Below, in pieces: positions 36,889-47,224 of a stretch of 64,000 bases of DNA. The notes below the pieces were generated by a model. That model was not told where the DNA came from and did no database searches. It worked only from the letters and a program-made list of their open reading frames with translations. A program made the translations under genes and the position numbers. The DNA is from Hyphomicrobiaceae bacterium (GTDB lineage: Bacteria > Pseudomonadota > Alphaproteobacteria > Rhizobiales > Xanthobacteraceae): the NCBI GenBank assembly GCA_021324465.1, contig JAJPJB010000103.1, positions 1-64,000 of the forward strand, written 5' to 3'. Positions within the stretch are counted from its first letter, which is position 1, and each line of letters starts with the position of its first letter.

Positions 36889-37818
36889 TCAGATCTCCCG
36901 CCGACGGATGAAACGCAGCATCGCCACCACCACGACCAGCAGTACCGGCAGCATGAACAGCGAAATGGCGGCGCCGTGGGAAACATCGCCGGAATTGATG
37001 CCGGTCTGGAAGCCGGCAAAGCCGAGGACCGAGGTCGCGCCCACCGGACCGCCCATGGTCATCAGAAAGACGATGGAAAGATCGGTAAAGGTAAACACAA
37101 AGCCGAAGATGAGGCCGACGGCCACAATCGGCAGAATCATCGGCATGATGATCTGATAGTTGCGCCGCCAGAAACCGGCGCCGTCGATGGTCGCCGCGTC
37201 GAGCACGTCCTGTGGGATCGCGGTGATGCCGGCGAGAAAGATAACGATCGCGAACGGAAAGAAACGCCAGGCGTTGACGACGATCACGCACAGCATCGCC
37301 AGATGCGGCGTGCCAAGCCAGTTCGGTGCGTTCGAGCGGGTGACGATGCCAAGCGCGATCAGCGTCCAGTTGATGACGCTGTAAAGCGAATCGAACATCC
37401 ACTCCCAGGCCACCGTCGCCAGCGCGATCGGAACGGCCCACGGCAATATGATCAGCGCCCTGACCAACTTGCGGCCGGGGAACGGGCGCAGCAGCAGCAG
37501 CGCACCGAACTTGCCGAGGACGAGGCCCAGGATCTGCGATCCGAAGGTGAAGATGAATGTGTTGTAAAGGGTCTGCCGGAACACCGGATTGTTGACGATG
37601 TCGATGAAATTCGACAGGCCGACGAAGCGCCATGAGGGATTGTAGATCGTGTAGGCGCTGAGCGAGTAATACACCGCCATCAAGAGCGGTACGCCGACCA
37701 GCAACAGCACGTAGAGGATCGCCGGAGCGACCATGAGCGAGCCGAACACGTCGCGCCGGTCCAGGATGAACCGGAAGCGCGCGGTCGGCTTTGGGACCGA
37801 ATCAGCGATTGCGACCAT
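36889..37818 (-). CDS. Carbohydrate ABC transporter permease, MalF type
   Basis: A 309-residue permease with about six helices; the EAA loop is DVLDAATIDGAGFWRRNYQI. The N-terminal 35 residues are cytosolic. The start at 37818 (MVAIADSVPK) is chosen because it lies 16 bases after the ATPase stop; the frame extends to 37914 inside that gene. It pairs with the MalG-type permease. Confidence 0.93.
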   Translation of the reverse strand: MVAIADSVPKPTARFRFILDRRDVFGSLMVAPAILYVLLLVGVPLLMAVYYSLSAYTIYNPSWRFVGLSNFIDIVNNPVFRQTLYNTFIFTFGSQILGLVLGKFGALLLLRPFPGRKLVRALIILPWAVPIALATVAWEWMFDSLYSVINWTLIALGIVTRSNAPNWLGTPHLAMLCVIVVNAWRFFPFAIVIFLAGITAIPQDVLDAATIDGAGFWRRNYQIIMPMILPIVAVGLIFGFVFTFTDLSIVFLMTMGGPVGATSVLGFAGFQTGINSGDVSHGAAISLFMLPVLLVVVVAMLRFIRRREI

Positions 37819-37834
37819 TGGCGAAAATGCCCGC

Positions 37835-38860
37835 TTAAAGGCGGCTCCTCCGCTTGCCGTCATCGTCGAAATGGCGCAGTGCGCTGTTGCGCACCGCGAA
37901 CAGATGCCACTCACCAGGCCGGATCCATTCGTCGGCGACGTGAGCCGGAGGAAGTTTTGCCGTGATCACCTGCTTCGGATCGAAGCCTTCCAGCGCGCCG
38001 TAAACGATCCGCTCGGAGCCGAGATATTCTGAACGGTCGACGCGGAACTTGAATTCTGTGAAAGCCGCGTCCTTGATCATGTCCTTGGGCAGGAAATTCT
38101 CGGGCCGGAAACCGAGATAGCCACCATTGCGCGCGACGATGTTCATCGGCGGGGCGCCGACGAAGGCGGCGACGAACCGATCGGCGGGGTTGTCGTAGAT
38201 TTCCGACGGCGTTCCCACTTGGCGCACCTGCCCATGATCGATGACCGCGATGCGGTCGCCCATGCCCATGGCTTCGACCTGATCGTGCGTCACGTAGATG
38301 GTGGTGACGCCCACCCGCTGCTGAAACTGCTTGATCTCCTGGCGGGCAAAGGCGCGCAATTTGGCGTCGAGATTCGAAAGCGGTTCGTCAAGCAGCAGCG
38401 CAGTCGGCTCGCGCACCAGCGCGCGCGCGAGCGCAACCCGCTGGCGCTCGCCGCCCGAGAGCTGACGGGGCCGGCGGTCGAGCAGATGGTCGATGCCGAG
38501 CAGTTGCGCAGCCCATGCCACTTTCTTGTTGATCTCCGCCCCGGGTACGCGCTGGGTGCGCAGCGGAAAGGCGATGTTGTGGCGCACCGAGAAGTGCGGG
38601 TAGAGCCCGTAGCTCTGAAACATCATCGCCACGCCGCGGGCCCGCGGCGGAACGTCGTTGACGATGTCGCCGCCGATCAGGAGATCGCCGCTTGTCTGCT
38701 GTTCGAGCCCGCAGATGATGCGCAGAAACGTCGTCTTGCCGCAGCCGGAGGGGCCGAGCAACACCATGAATTCGCCGTTCGGCACGTCCAAGCTGATGCC
38801 GTTGACAGCGGCAAGTTCGCCAAATTTCTTGACGATGTTCCTTGTTGATACCGCAGCCAT
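37835..38860 (-). CDS. Carbohydrate ABC transporter ATP-binding protein (UgpC/MalK-like)
   Basis: A 341-residue ATPase with Walker A GPSGCGKTT (36-44), Q loop in MMFQSYGLYPHF, signature LSGGERQRVALARAL and Walker B LLLDEP. A TOBE-like region follows from about residue 240 (FRPENFLP, SEYLGSERIVYG), shorter than in MalK. It energises the importer formed with the two downstream permeases. Confidence 0.95.
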   Translation of the reverse strand: MAAVSTRNIVKKFGELAAVNGISLDVPNGEFMVLLGPSGCGKTTFLRIICGLEQQTSGDLLIGGDIVNDVPPRARGVAMMFQSYGLYPHFSVRHNIAFPLRTQRVPGAEINKKVAWAAQLLGIDHLLDRRPRQLSGGERQRVALARALVREPTALLLDEPLSNLDAKLRAFARQEIKQFQQRVGVTTIYVTHDQVEAMGMGDRIAVIDHGQVRQVGTPSEIYDNPADRFVAAFVGAPPMNIVARNGGYLGFRPENFLPKDMIKDAAFTEFKFRVDRSEYLGSERIVYGALEGFDPKQVITAKLPPAHVADEWIRPGEWHLFAVRNSALRHFDDDGKRRSRL

Positions 38861-38969
38861 TGAATCTCCCAGATATTCAACGATTGCGCATCCGCGCCGC
38901 CTTTCCCCATCAGGCGAAGCGTGAGGTGCGCATAATCCCTTGAACCGAAAACCGAGAGCGACAGCACGT

Positions 38970-39000
38970 CCGGACCGCGCGCCGAGGGCGCGCGGTCCGG
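38970..39000 (-). promoter_or_regulatory. Strong hairpin between binding-protein and ATPase genes
   Basis: CCGGACCGCGCGC and GCGCGCGGTCCGG form a stem of about 13 pairs, 10 bases after the binding-protein stop and 110 bases before the ATPase start. Such structures inside sugar ABC operons commonly protect the upstream mRNA or partly end transcription so that binding protein exceeds transporter. No long T-run follows, so complete termination is unlikely. Confidence 0.75.
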
Positions 39001-39010
39001 GATTGCCCGA

Positions 39011-40366
39011 TCAGGCCTTACCGGCCCACTTCTTCATGATGATCTCGCATTGCTGCGCAGCCCATTTGACCGAATCCGCGGCGCTCAATTGATCCGTCGC
39101 CGTCTTCGCCATCATGTCGTTGATGATGAAGGCATAATAGATTTCGTCCATCGCGGGCGTGGCTGGCCCCGGGTAGCCCGGAATGGCGGACCACTTGTCC
39201 GAGTCCTGCAGGATCGACAGCTTGTCGTGCGGGTTCGAGGTCGGATCGTTTGACAGGATCGGCATCGGCTTGGGTACGAGATTGGCGAAGCACGGATTGT
39301 TGTACCCCTCGCTCGCCTTGAAGGCTTCCGGCCAGTTGTCGATGTAGTATTTGAGGAATTCGATCGCCGTTTCCTTGTTCTTGGCGAATTTCCAGATGCC
39401 GTAGAATTCGGAGCCGGCACCCATCATCTGTTTTGCCGGGCCCTTCGGCGGCTCAATGACGAAGATGTCGTCGGCCAACGTCTTGTTGAGCGTCTGCGCT
39501 GTTCGATAGGCCGAGATCGGGTTGACGATATAAGAGCCGACGCCCGAGTCGATGTACTGGTTGTTGCTGGAATCGTTCCACGACAGCACGTCCGACGTCA
39601 TCGCCTCCTTGTAGAGGGCGGCGACGTACTTGACCGCTTCGACCGCCTCCTTGCTGTCGAGCACGATGTTCTTGCCCGCCTCGTCCTGCACGGAAGCACC
39701 GTAGCTCCACAACAAGCCGCGCCAGGTCGTGCTCGGGTCGTTGCTGTGGCCGAGCGAGATGCCGACCGGATTGCCCTTTGCCTTCAGCTTGGCGCCGCCG
39801 ATGCGCAGGTTATCCCACGTATCCGGCTTCATTCCGATCTCGTCCCACAGGCTCTTGCGATAGAGGCCCGGAAAGTTGATGTAGAAATCGGGGAACGCGG
39901 ACCAGGTGCCGTCGTCGGCGTTGTAGCCGAGCTGTTTGCCGATGATGGTGACTGCGCCGTATTTTTTCTCGGTCTCCTTCACGAGATCGGAGACGTCGAC
40001 GAAGAATTTGCGGTAGAGATGCGCGCCACCGGCGCCGTTGAAGCCGAAAAGGTCGTGGCCCGATCCGGCCGATGCCTCGGCGGCCGCGCGCGCCGGAACG
40101 TTCTGCACCGGGATGTGGTCGACGGTGACCGCGATCTTGTTCTTCTCGCCCCAGTCCTTGGCGAATTTGTCGAACCAAGTGTCGTATGCGGGAACGAAAT
40201 GGCTCCACTGCACGATCGACAGCGATTTGTTGTCGGCCAAAGCGCGCGACACGAAGGGCGCGGAGAGCATCGGTGCCAGGCCGGCGGCTCCGGCAGCGAG
40301 GCCGGATGTTTTAAGGAAGTTTCGTCGCGTGACAGGACGTTTGGGGTTGTTTCCTCCCGACTCCAT
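39011..40366 (-). CDS. Carbohydrate ABC transporter substrate-binding protein
   Basis: A 451-residue family 1 extracellular binding protein. The N-terminus TRRNFLKTSGLAAGAAGLAP is a twin-arginine signal. The mature part has the usual early VQWSHFVPAYDTWFDKFAKD and a conserved PPKGPAKQMMGAGSEFYGIW region. AAGGAGGTG precedes the ATG, an unusually strong ribosome site. It heads the operon. The ligand is unknown; no sugar-catabolic gene is adjacent. Confidence 0.93.
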   Translation of the reverse strand: MESGGNNPKRPVTRRNFLKTSGLAAGAAGLAPMLSAPFVSRALADNKSLSIVQWSHFVPAYDTWFDKFAKDWGEKNKIAVTVDHIPVQNVPARAAAEASAGSGHDLFGFNGAGGAHLYRKFFVDVSDLVKETEKKYGAVTIIGKQLGYNADDGTWSAFPDFYINFPGLYRKSLWDEIGMKPDTWDNLRIGGAKLKAKGNPVGISLGHSNDPSTTWRGLLWSYGASVQDEAGKNIVLDSKEAVEAVKYVAALYKEAMTSDVLSWNDSSNNQYIDSGVGSYIVNPISAYRTAQTLNKTLADDIFVIEPPKGPAKQMMGAGSEFYGIWKFAKNKETAIEFLKYYIDNWPEAFKASEGYNNPCFANLVPKPMPILSNDPTSNPHDKLSILQDSDKWSAIPGYPGPATPAMDEIYYAFIINDMMAKTATDQLSAADSVKWAAQQCEIIMKKWAGKA

Positions 40367-40939
40367 CGCACACCTCCTTGCTATAAGCGGTTACTGACTA
40401 TTTCGCTGTTGTGCTCCTGAGCTTACGTCGGCGACCGGCCCAAGTAGACGGCATCTGGCGCGATCACAGCTGCTTTCCGTCGACATCGTCGACGCTTGAG
40501 CAAGCCCGACTGGCGCTCGAATTTGAGCCGTCAGCTTTCCTCAGGCGCGGCGGATTACGCTCCTCGCTAAGCTCAGCGAATGCGCGATCCATTCGACTGC
40601 GGCATTATGGCTATGCGTTATAATCAGGGCAATCGCCAAAACGTCACATCGTGGCGACCCAAATCCTGCCGGCTAGCCAAACAAAGCATTCAGTGGCTGT
40701 TTTCGGCGGCCTCGCTTGGGCGTGGCGCGAGGCAAGTCAAGGAATGCAGGCGTTCAGTCGCCTGGCCGACCGAGTGTTTCGGAGCGTCGTCGCCGATTCT
40801 GCGGAAGCCGCGCAAATGCAGTCCCGCTGGGACCCCTTTTGCAGCAGTGCGCGAGCCTGGCTTTGCCACGTCAAAGAAATGGCACCTGATCTGACCGACC
40901 CGTAACTTCGCTTGGTGAGCGCCAGGGTCGTCGCCCTGA
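40367..40939. other. Region without a confident gene
   Basis: About 570 bases between the ABC operon start and the kdpE stop. Frames of 60-100 codons exist on the plus strand (for example 40651-40905, starting GTG and reading KHSVAVFGGLAWAWREA), but they overlap, lack good ribosome sites and I do not recognise them. The ABC operon promoter must lie near 40380-40450. Confidence 0.45.
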
Positions 40940-41629
40940 TCAGTCGGGCGCGCGCAGGCGATAGCCGACGCCGGTTTCCGTAATCACGTAGTGCGGCCGC
41001 TCCGGATCGGATTCGATCTTTTGGCGCAATTGGCGCACATAGACGCGCAGATATTGCGCATCGGTGAGGCTGTCCCACAGATGGCCGAGCAGAAACTTGT
41101 GGGTGAGCACCTTGCCCGCGTGCTGCACCATAATCCGCAGCAAATCATATTCCTTCGGCGACAGTTTCACTTCGGTTTCGCCGACTTTGACGACGCGTCG
41201 TACCAGATCGACGCTGAGATCGCCGGTACGAAACAGCGGTCGCTCGCCTTGGCTCTGCAATCTGTGACGCAACGCCGCGCGCATCCGCGCCAATAGTTCG
41301 TCCATGCCGAATGGCTTCGTCACATAGTCGTTGGCACCGGAATCGAGCGCCTGCACCTTGCCGGCTTCATCGTCGCGGCTCGACAAAACGACAATGGGAA
41401 TCTTCTCGTCTCTCGCACGAATCATGCGCAACAAATCATGGCCCGCCATGTCGGGCAGGCCGAGATCGAGGATGATCAGATCCGGTGCCTCCCTCAAAAG
41501 CTCAAGCGCGGTCTTGCCATTTGGCGCGTCGAGCGTCTGATAGCCTTGCGCCGACAGTCCCATGCGCAGAAGCTTTCTAATCGGCGGCTCGTCGTCGACA
41601 ACCAGCACACGGAGCGGCGCCGCGCTCAT
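40940..41629 (-). CDS. kdpE: Two-component response regulator KdpE
   Basis: A 229-residue OmpR-family regulator. The receiver has DDE at 12-14, phospho-acceptor Asp55 in ILDLGLPD and a Lys in YVTKPF; the C-terminal winged helix contains LSPKEYDLLRIM and RVYVRQLRQKIE. It activates kdp transcription when potassium is limiting. Its start overlaps the kdpD stop by four bases (ATGA). Confidence 0.97.
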   Translation of the reverse strand: MSAAPLRVLVVDDEPPIRKLLRMGLSAQGYQTLDAPNGKTALELLREAPDLIILDLGLPDMAGHDLLRMIRARDEKIPIVVLSSRDDEAGKVQALDSGANDYVTKPFGMDELLARMRAALRHRLQSQGERPLFRTGDLSVDLVRRVVKVGETEVKLSPKEYDLLRIMVQHAGKVLTHKFLLGHLWDSLTDAQYLRVYVRQLRQKIESDPERPHYVITETGVGYRLRAPD

Positions 41630-44403
41630 GCGGCAGCATCCAGCCGCTGCGGCTCGCTCGCAATCGGCAGCGTGATCGTGAATGCGGCGCCGTGGCGATC
41701 AGTGCGATTGGCTGCGGTGATAGAGCCGTGCATGGCCTCGATGAAGCCGCGCGATATGGCAAGGCCCAGCCCGGTACCGGGCCGCACCTGATCGGCCTTA
41801 TGCACGCGATAAAATTTGTCGAAGATGTGCTCAAGATCGGGCGGCGGAATACCTTCGCCTTCGTCGAGAATTTGCAGGCTTACGCTGCTCCGGTCGCGCC
41901 AGGTGCGAATGAATATCGTCGTGCCCGCGGCCGCGTATTTTGCGGCATTGTCAAGCAGGTTGAACAGCACCTGCTCGAACAGTACGGCGTCGAGCGATAC
42001 CATCGGCAGATCGGTCGCGAGTTCGAGCTGCACCGAATGATGTCGCAGGATTTTCACGGTGCGCTGCAAGGTCGAGCCGATGATTTCCGACAGATCATGG
42101 GGGGCGAGTTTGGGCGTTACTGCGCCGGATTCAAGCTTGGTCATGTCGAGGAGGTTCGCGATGAATCGATTGAGGCGTTCCGATTCATCAATGATCGTTC
42201 CCAGCAGATCGAGTTTTTCGCCGTCGCTCAATTTGTCGGAGAGGTCACGCAGCGTGCCGGCTGAGCCGAGCACCGAAGCCAGCGGTGTTTTCAGGTCATG
42301 CGAGATCGAGGTGAGGAGGGCGGAACGCAAGCGCTCGGTTTCAGCGGTACGCTCGATCCGCTCCATGTCTTCGACCAGTTTTGCACGCTCGATGGCAAGC
42401 GCCGCCTGATCCATCAGCGCGTCAAGGAGCCGCCTTTGGTCCGGCGTCAGAAGCGGACCGGTTTTGTCGTTGTCGATGCCAACCACGCCGATCAAGCCGC
42501 GGCCGGTATGCATCGGCAGGAACAGCCGCTTGGCACCGGGCAGCGTGTCGGAGCCGCGGCCGGCGGCGCGGTCGTTTTCGAAAGACCACTTGGCTGCAGC
42601 AAGATCGGCGTCATCGAGGGTATCTTCGGGCGGATAACCCATCCTCACAGTGATCGCGCCGTTTTCGGGCAGCAGCACCACGACGCGCACCTTGAGCATC
42701 AAAGCCGTCTGATACGCGGTCGCCCAGAGAATATCATCGAGCGTGCCGGCGCCGGCGAGCTTGCGGCTGAACGAATGCAGCGACTCGACGGTGCGCACGC
42801 GGGCCTGGGCGGTGACCGCCTGCATGCGGCCGCGCGCGGCAACGTTGGAGACAATGATCGCGACCAGCGTGAACAGCGCAAAGGCGGCAATATTATGCGG
42901 ATCGGCAATGGTGAAGGTGTAGATCGGCGGCAAAAAGAAAAAGTTGTAGCACAGCGCCGAGGCGAGGCTCGCGAGCAGGGACGGCCACAGCCCGAAGCGA
43001 ACGGCAACGGCAACGACCGCGGTCAAAAAAACGAGATCGACATTCTCGACGCCGATCAAATAGTCGACAAGCTCGGCGCAACCAAGCGCGACCGCCACCC
43101 CGACAAGCGACAGGAGATAGGGCCGCGCATCAAAAACCGCTTCGCGGTCCGATGTGCGAACCGTCTTTTTTGGGATCGGCTGTCCTGGCAACTGGTCGCC
43201 GGCTATGACATGCACGCTGATATTGCCGGAGTGGCGGACGAGGTCGCGCACGACCGAGCCGTGAAGCAGTTCGAACCAGCGCGATCGCGCCGATTTCCCG
43301 ATGATAATCTGCGTCACATTATGCGCATGGGCGTAGCTGAGCACGTCGTCGGCGATGTTGCGATCGCCGGCGGGGATGGTGACGGCTTCGCCGCCAAGCG
43401 CCTCGGCCAGCCGCAGCGTGTCAGCGATGCGGTCGCGCTCCTCCTCGGTCAGCTGCAGGCTCCGGCGTCCCTCGATATAGAGCGCGCTCCATGGGCCGTG
43501 CAGGCGGTCAGCGAGTCGCTTGGCGTAGCGGACCAGCCCTGCGCAACGCGGATCCTCGCTGATGCACACGGCGATGCGTTCGCCGGCCGGCCAAGGGCCG
43601 GAAATGGCGTGCGCCTGCATTTCCGAGAGCAGTTGCTCGTCGACGCGCTCGGCAGTGCGGCGTAGCGCCAGCTCGCGCAAAGCGGTGAGGTTGGCCGGTG
43701 AAAAGAAATGTTCGAGCGCGCGCTCAGCCTGTTTGGGAATGTAGACCTTGCCTTCCTTGAGCCGCTGAATCAGATCTTCCGGCGTCAGGTCAACCAGCTC
43801 GACGGCATCGGCGCGATCAAATATTGCGTCGGGCACTGTCTCGCGCACGCGTACATGGGTGATCTGTGCGACAACGTCATTGAGGCTCTCGATGTGCTGA
43901 ATGTTGACGGTGGTGTAGACATCGATGCCGTGAGTCATCAGCTCTTCGATGTCGAGATATCGCTTGGGATGCCGGCTGCCGTCAGCATTGGTGTGGGCAA
44001 GCTCGTCCACCAGCACGATCTGCGGATGCCGAGCGATCACCGCATCGAGATTCATCTCCTCAAGATGCCGCCCCTTATAGTCAATGCGCTGGCGCGGGAC
44101 GACTTCAAGACCTTCAAGGAGGGCTTCAGTCTCGCGCCGGCCATGGGTCTCGACCACGCCGACGACGACATCATAGCCGTCCTTCCTGCGCGCATGCGCC
44201 TGCTGCAGCATCTCATAAGTCTTGCCCACGCCGGGCGCCGCCCCGACAAAGATGCGCAGCTTGCCGACGCGCCGCTCCGCGCGGCACGCCGCTTCGAGAA
44301 GCGCTTCCGGCGAAGGTCTATGCTCGCCACTACGGCGCTGATCAGCCATCAACCCTTGGGGCCTCCTTAGGGCCTCGTCGCGTATCGGTTCTTCTTTTAG
44401 CAT
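41626..44403 (-). CDS. kdpD: Sensor histidine kinase KdpD
   Basis: A 925-residue full-length KdpD. The N-terminal KdpD domain carries Walker A-like GAAPGVGKTYEM and a DELAHTN motif, followed by a universal-stress-protein domain (about 250-380), four membrane helices (about 420-510), a GAF domain and a kinase core with the H box SISHDLKTPLAS, an N box LLDNAAKYA and G boxes DEGEGIPP and GTGLGLAI. An internal Met at 44349 (MADQRRSGEHRPS) fits the family N-terminus and may be the true start. kdpC ends 66 bases upstream, so all seven genes can share one transcript. Confidence 0.97.
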   Translation of the reverse strand: MLKEEPIRDEALRRPQGLMADQRRSGEHRPSPEALLEAACRAERRVGKLRIFVGAAPGVGKTYEMLQQAHARRKDGYDVVVGVVETHGRRETEALLEGLEVVPRQRIDYKGRHLEEMNLDAVIARHPQIVLVDELAHTNADGSRHPKRYLDIEELMTHGIDVYTTVNIQHIESLNDVVAQITHVRVRETVPDAIFDRADAVELVDLTPEDLIQRLKEGKVYIPKQAERALEHFFSPANLTALRELALRRTAERVDEQLLSEMQAHAISGPWPAGERIAVCISEDPRCAGLVRYAKRLADRLHGPWSALYIEGRRSLQLTEEERDRIADTLRLAEALGGEAVTIPAGDRNIADDVLSYAHAHNVTQIIIGKSARSRWFELLHGSVVRDLVRHSGNISVHVIAGDQLPGQPIPKKTVRTSDREAVFDARPYLLSLVGVAVALGCAELVDYLIGVENVDLVFLTAVVAVAVRFGLWPSLLASLASALCYNFFFLPPIYTFTIADPHNIAAFALFTLVAIIVSNVAARGRMQAVTAQARVRTVESLHSFSRKLAGAGTLDDILWATAYQTALMLKVRVVVLLPENGAITVRMGYPPEDTLDDADLAAAKWSFENDRAAGRGSDTLPGAKRLFLPMHTGRGLIGVVGIDNDKTGPLLTPDQRRLLDALMDQAALAIERAKLVEDMERIERTAETERLRSALLTSISHDLKTPLASVLGSAGTLRDLSDKLSDGEKLDLLGTIIDESERLNRFIANLLDMTKLESGAVTPKLAPHDLSEIIGSTLQRTVKILRHHSVQLELATDLPMVSLDAVLFEQVLFNLLDNAAKYAAAGTTIFIRTWRDRSSVSLQILDEGEGIPPPDLEHIFDKFYRVHKADQVRPGTGLGLAISRGFIEAMHGSITAANRTDRHGAAFTITLPIASEPQRLDAAA

Positions 44404-44469
44404 GATCCTCGCCGAAAACTGAGGACCGATCCCGCTCTGTCGGAGACGGTCCCAGGGAGGACCATGTTC

Positions 44470-45075
44470 TTAGCCGGCCGGCAATTTATCGAGCGCCAGA
44501 TTGAGCTTTAGAACATTGACCCGCGGTTCGCCCAAAAGCCCGAGCAGGCGGCCTTCGGTGTGTGCCGCCACCAATTGGCGCAGCCGATCCTCCGGCAGAT
44601 TGCGAGCCTTGGCGACACGCGGCACCTGGAACAGGGCGGCCTCCGGTGAGATGTCCGGGTCGAGACCGCTCGCCGATGTGGTGACGAGGTCGATTGGCAC
44701 CGCGGTCGATGGGTTGTCCTTCTTCAGCGCCTCCATGTCGCTCCGCACGCGGTCGATCAAGGCTTTGTTCGATGGGCCGAGATTCGAGCCGCCTGAATTG
44801 GCGGCGTTGTAGGGCGCAGCAACGGTTTTTGTTGAATCATCGGGATCGGGCGCCGTGGTCGCCGAAGGCCGGCCATGGAAATATTTGGCACTGGCGAATT
44901 CCTGGCCGATCAGTTCCGAGCCGATGACCCGCCCATCGCGCTCGATCAGGCTGCCTTGCGCTTGGCGGGGGAAGATGAGTCTCGCAATTCCAGTTATCGC
45001 CAGCGGATAGGCAAAGCCGGTGATCAGCGTGAGAGCGACCAGCACGACAATCGCCGGACGGATTTCGCGCAACAT
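44470..45075 (-). CDS. kdpC: Potassium-transporting ATPase subunit KdpC
   Basis: A 201-residue subunit with one N-terminal membrane helix and a periplasmic domain. Conserved blocks are [29 protein letters not shown] and [11 protein letters not shown], then [11 protein letters not shown] at the end. It stabilises the KdpFABC complex and raises its affinity. GGAG precedes the ATG, 21 bases after the kdpB stop. Confidence 0.97.
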   Translation of the reverse strand: MLREIRPAIVVLVALTLITGFAYPLAITGIARLIFPRQAQGSLIERDGRVIGSELIGQEFASAKYFHGRPSATTAPDPDDSTKTVAAPYNAANSGGSNLGPSNKALIDRVRSDMEALKKDNPSTAVPIDLVTTSASGLDPDISPEAALFQVPRVAKARNLPEDRLRQLVAAHTEGRLLGLLGEPRVNVLKLNLALDKLPAG

Positions 45076-45096
45076 GGCAATTCTCCTAAATTCGCA

Positions 45097-47208
45097 TCAG
45101 GCCAGGTGTAGGCCGTTGACCAGCAGGTCGATGGCCTTGATGCCGATGAAGGGGATGATGACGCCCCCGACGCCGTAGATCCAAAGATTGCGCAGGAGCA
45201 GCGCGCCGGCGCCGATCGGCCGATAGCGCACGCCCTTGAGCGACAGCGGGATCAGCGCGATGATGATCAGCGCATTGAAGATAATCGCCGAGAGAATAGC
45301 GCTCTGCGGCGTGCCCAGCCGCATGACGTTGAGCACCTGCAGCTGCGGATAGAAAGCGACGAACATCGCCGGGATGATGGCGAAATATTTTGCCACGTCG
45401 TTGGCGATCGAAAACGTGGTCAGCGCGCCGCGCGTCATCAGGAGCTGCTTACCGATTTCGACGATCTCGATGAGTTTGGTCGGATTGGAATCGAGATCGA
45501 CCATATTGCCGGCTTCCCGCGCCGCCTGGGTGCCTGTGTTCATGGCGACGCCGACATCGGCCTGGGCGAGCGCTGGCGCGTCATTGGTGCCGTCGCCGCA
45601 CATGGCGACGAGCTTGCCCTTGGCTTGCTCGTTGCGAATGAGTCGGAGCTTATCCTCCGGCGTCGCCTGAGCGAGAAAGTCGTCGACGCCGGCCTCGGCG
45701 GCGATCGCGGCCGCAGTCGTGGGATTGTCGCCGGTGATCATGACGGTGCGGATCCCCATGCGCCGCAATTCGGCAAAACGCTCGCGGATGCCGCCCTTGA
45801 CGATGTCCTTCAACTGAATGATGCCGAGCAGCTTGCCGTCTTTGGCGACTGCAAGCGGCGTGCCACCAGATTTGGCGACGCTGTCGGCAATCGCATTCAC
45901 CTCACGCACGGTTTCAGCGCTCAGGTTCGGGCGCAAGGCTTGAGCGGCGCTGCCGGTTACGACGGTCGAAGGACCATTGAGGAAATTCAGAATTGCATCG
46001 ACCGCGCCTTTGCGCACCCAGGACGCGGCGATTTCGACACCGCTCATCCTCGTCTGTGCGCTGAAGGGAATGAAATTGGCCTTCAGTTCATGGAGCTCGC
46101 GACCGCGGATGCCGTATTTTTCCTTGGCCAGTACCACGATGGAGCGGCCCTCCGGCGTTTCGTCGGCGAGCGAAGCAAGCTGGGCGGCATCCGCGAGCTC
46201 CCGCTCCGCGACGCCGTGCAGCGGCTTGAACTCCGTCGCCTGACGATTGCCGAGTGTGATCGTGCCGGTCTTGTCAAGAAGGAGGGTGTCGACGTCGCCT
46301 GCGGCCTCGACAGCGCGGCCGGACATGGCCAGCACGTTGAAGCGCACCAGCCGATCCATGCCGGCGATGCCGATGGCCGAGAGCAGGGCGCCGATGGTGG
46401 TCGGGATCAGAGTGACAAACAGCGCGACCAGAATGACAACTGAGATCGTACCGCCCGCATAGGCGACGTAGCTTGGGATGGTCGCAGTCGCAAACACAAA
46501 GATGATGCTGAGGCCGACCAGGAGAATGTTGAGCGCGATCTCGTTTGGCGTCTTCTGCCGCTCGGCGCCTTCGACCAGCCGGATCATGCGATCGAGGAAG
46601 GTCGAGCCTGGGGCTGCGGTGATGCGCACCCGGATCCAGTCGGACAGCACCTGCGTGCCGCCGGTCACCGCCGAGCGGTCGCCGCCGGATTCGCGAATGA
46701 CCGGGGCGGATTCGCCGGTGATCGCCGCTTCGTTGATCGATGCCATGCCTTCGATGACTTCGCCGTCCGAAGGGATCGTGTCACCTGCCTCGACCAGAAC
46801 GAAATCGCCGACCTTCAGATCTGTCGAAGGAATGAGGTGAAAATTCCGCACGCCGCCGCCTGTGATCAGCTTGGCCTGTGTCTGCGTGCGCTGGCGGCGC
46901 AGCGTATCGGCTTGCGCCTTGCCGCGGCCCTCGGCCACCGCCTCAGCGAAATTGGCGAACAGCACCGTGAACCACAGCCACAGAATGATCTGGAACTCGA
47001 AGCCGATGTGGCCGCCGCCGGTCACGAGATCGCGGATCAGGATGACCGTCGTCAGCGTGGTCACGATCTCGAGCACGAACATGACGGGGTTCTTGATCAA
47101 GGTGCGCGGATTGAGCTTGACGAAGGCGGCGCCGATCGCCGGCACCACGATCTTCGCATCGAATAGCGCCGATACCGGCATCTGCTTGCGTAAGGTTGAG
47201 CTTTCCAT
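45097..47208 (-). CDS. kdpB: Potassium-transporting P-type ATPase subunit KdpB
   Basis: A 703-residue P-type ATPase. The phosphorylated Asp is in [16 protein letters not shown] is present in [11 protein letters not shown], and [18 protein letters not shown] supplies the hinge. The ATG at 47208 with GGAG upstream is chosen over the longer frame to 47253, which would run into the kdpA end. It powers potassium uptake through KdpA. Confidence 0.98.
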   Translation of the reverse strand: MESSTLRKQMPVSALFDAKIVVPAIGAAFVKLNPRTLIKNPVMFVLEIVTTLTTVILIRDLVTGGGHIGFEFQIILWLWFTVLFANFAEAVAEGRGKAQADTLRRQRTQTQAKLITGGGVRNFHLIPSTDLKVGDFVLVEAGDTIPSDGEVIEGMASINEAAITGESAPVIRESGGDRSAVTGGTQVLSDWIRVRITAAPGSTFLDRMIRLVEGAERQKTPNEIALNILLVGLSIIFVFATATIPSYVAYAGGTISVVILVALFVTLIPTTIGALLSAIGIAGMDRLVRFNVLAMSGRAVEAAGDVDTLLLDKTGTITLGNRQATEFKPLHGVAERELADAAQLASLADETPEGRSIVVLAKEKYGIRGRELHELKANFIPFSAQTRMSGVEIAASWVRKGAVDAILNFLNGPSTVVTGSAAQALRPNLSAETVREVNAIADSVAKSGGTPLAVAKDGKLLGIIQLKDIVKGGIRERFAELRRMGIRTVMITGDNPTTAAAIAAEAGVDDFLAQATPEDKLRLIRNEQAKGKLVAMCGDGTNDAPALAQADVGVAMNTGTQAAREAGNMVDLDSNPTKLIEIVEIGKQLLMTRGALTTFSIANDVAKYFAIIPAMFVAFYPQLQVLNVMRLGTPQSAILSAIIFNALIIIALIPLSLKGVRYRPIGAGALLLRNLWIYGVGGVIIPFIGIKAIDLLVNGLHLA

Positions 47209-47224
47209 TGCGGTGACTCCGAGC

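Noticed and set aside
40651-40905. 84-codon plus-strand frame with a GTG start before kdpE
   Set aside because: No good ribosome site, overlapping competitors and no family; left as an unassigned region.
44423-44452. GGACCG...CGGTCC dyad in the kdpC-kdpD gap
   Set aside because: Only six pairs with a long loop and no T-tract; too weak to call a terminator.
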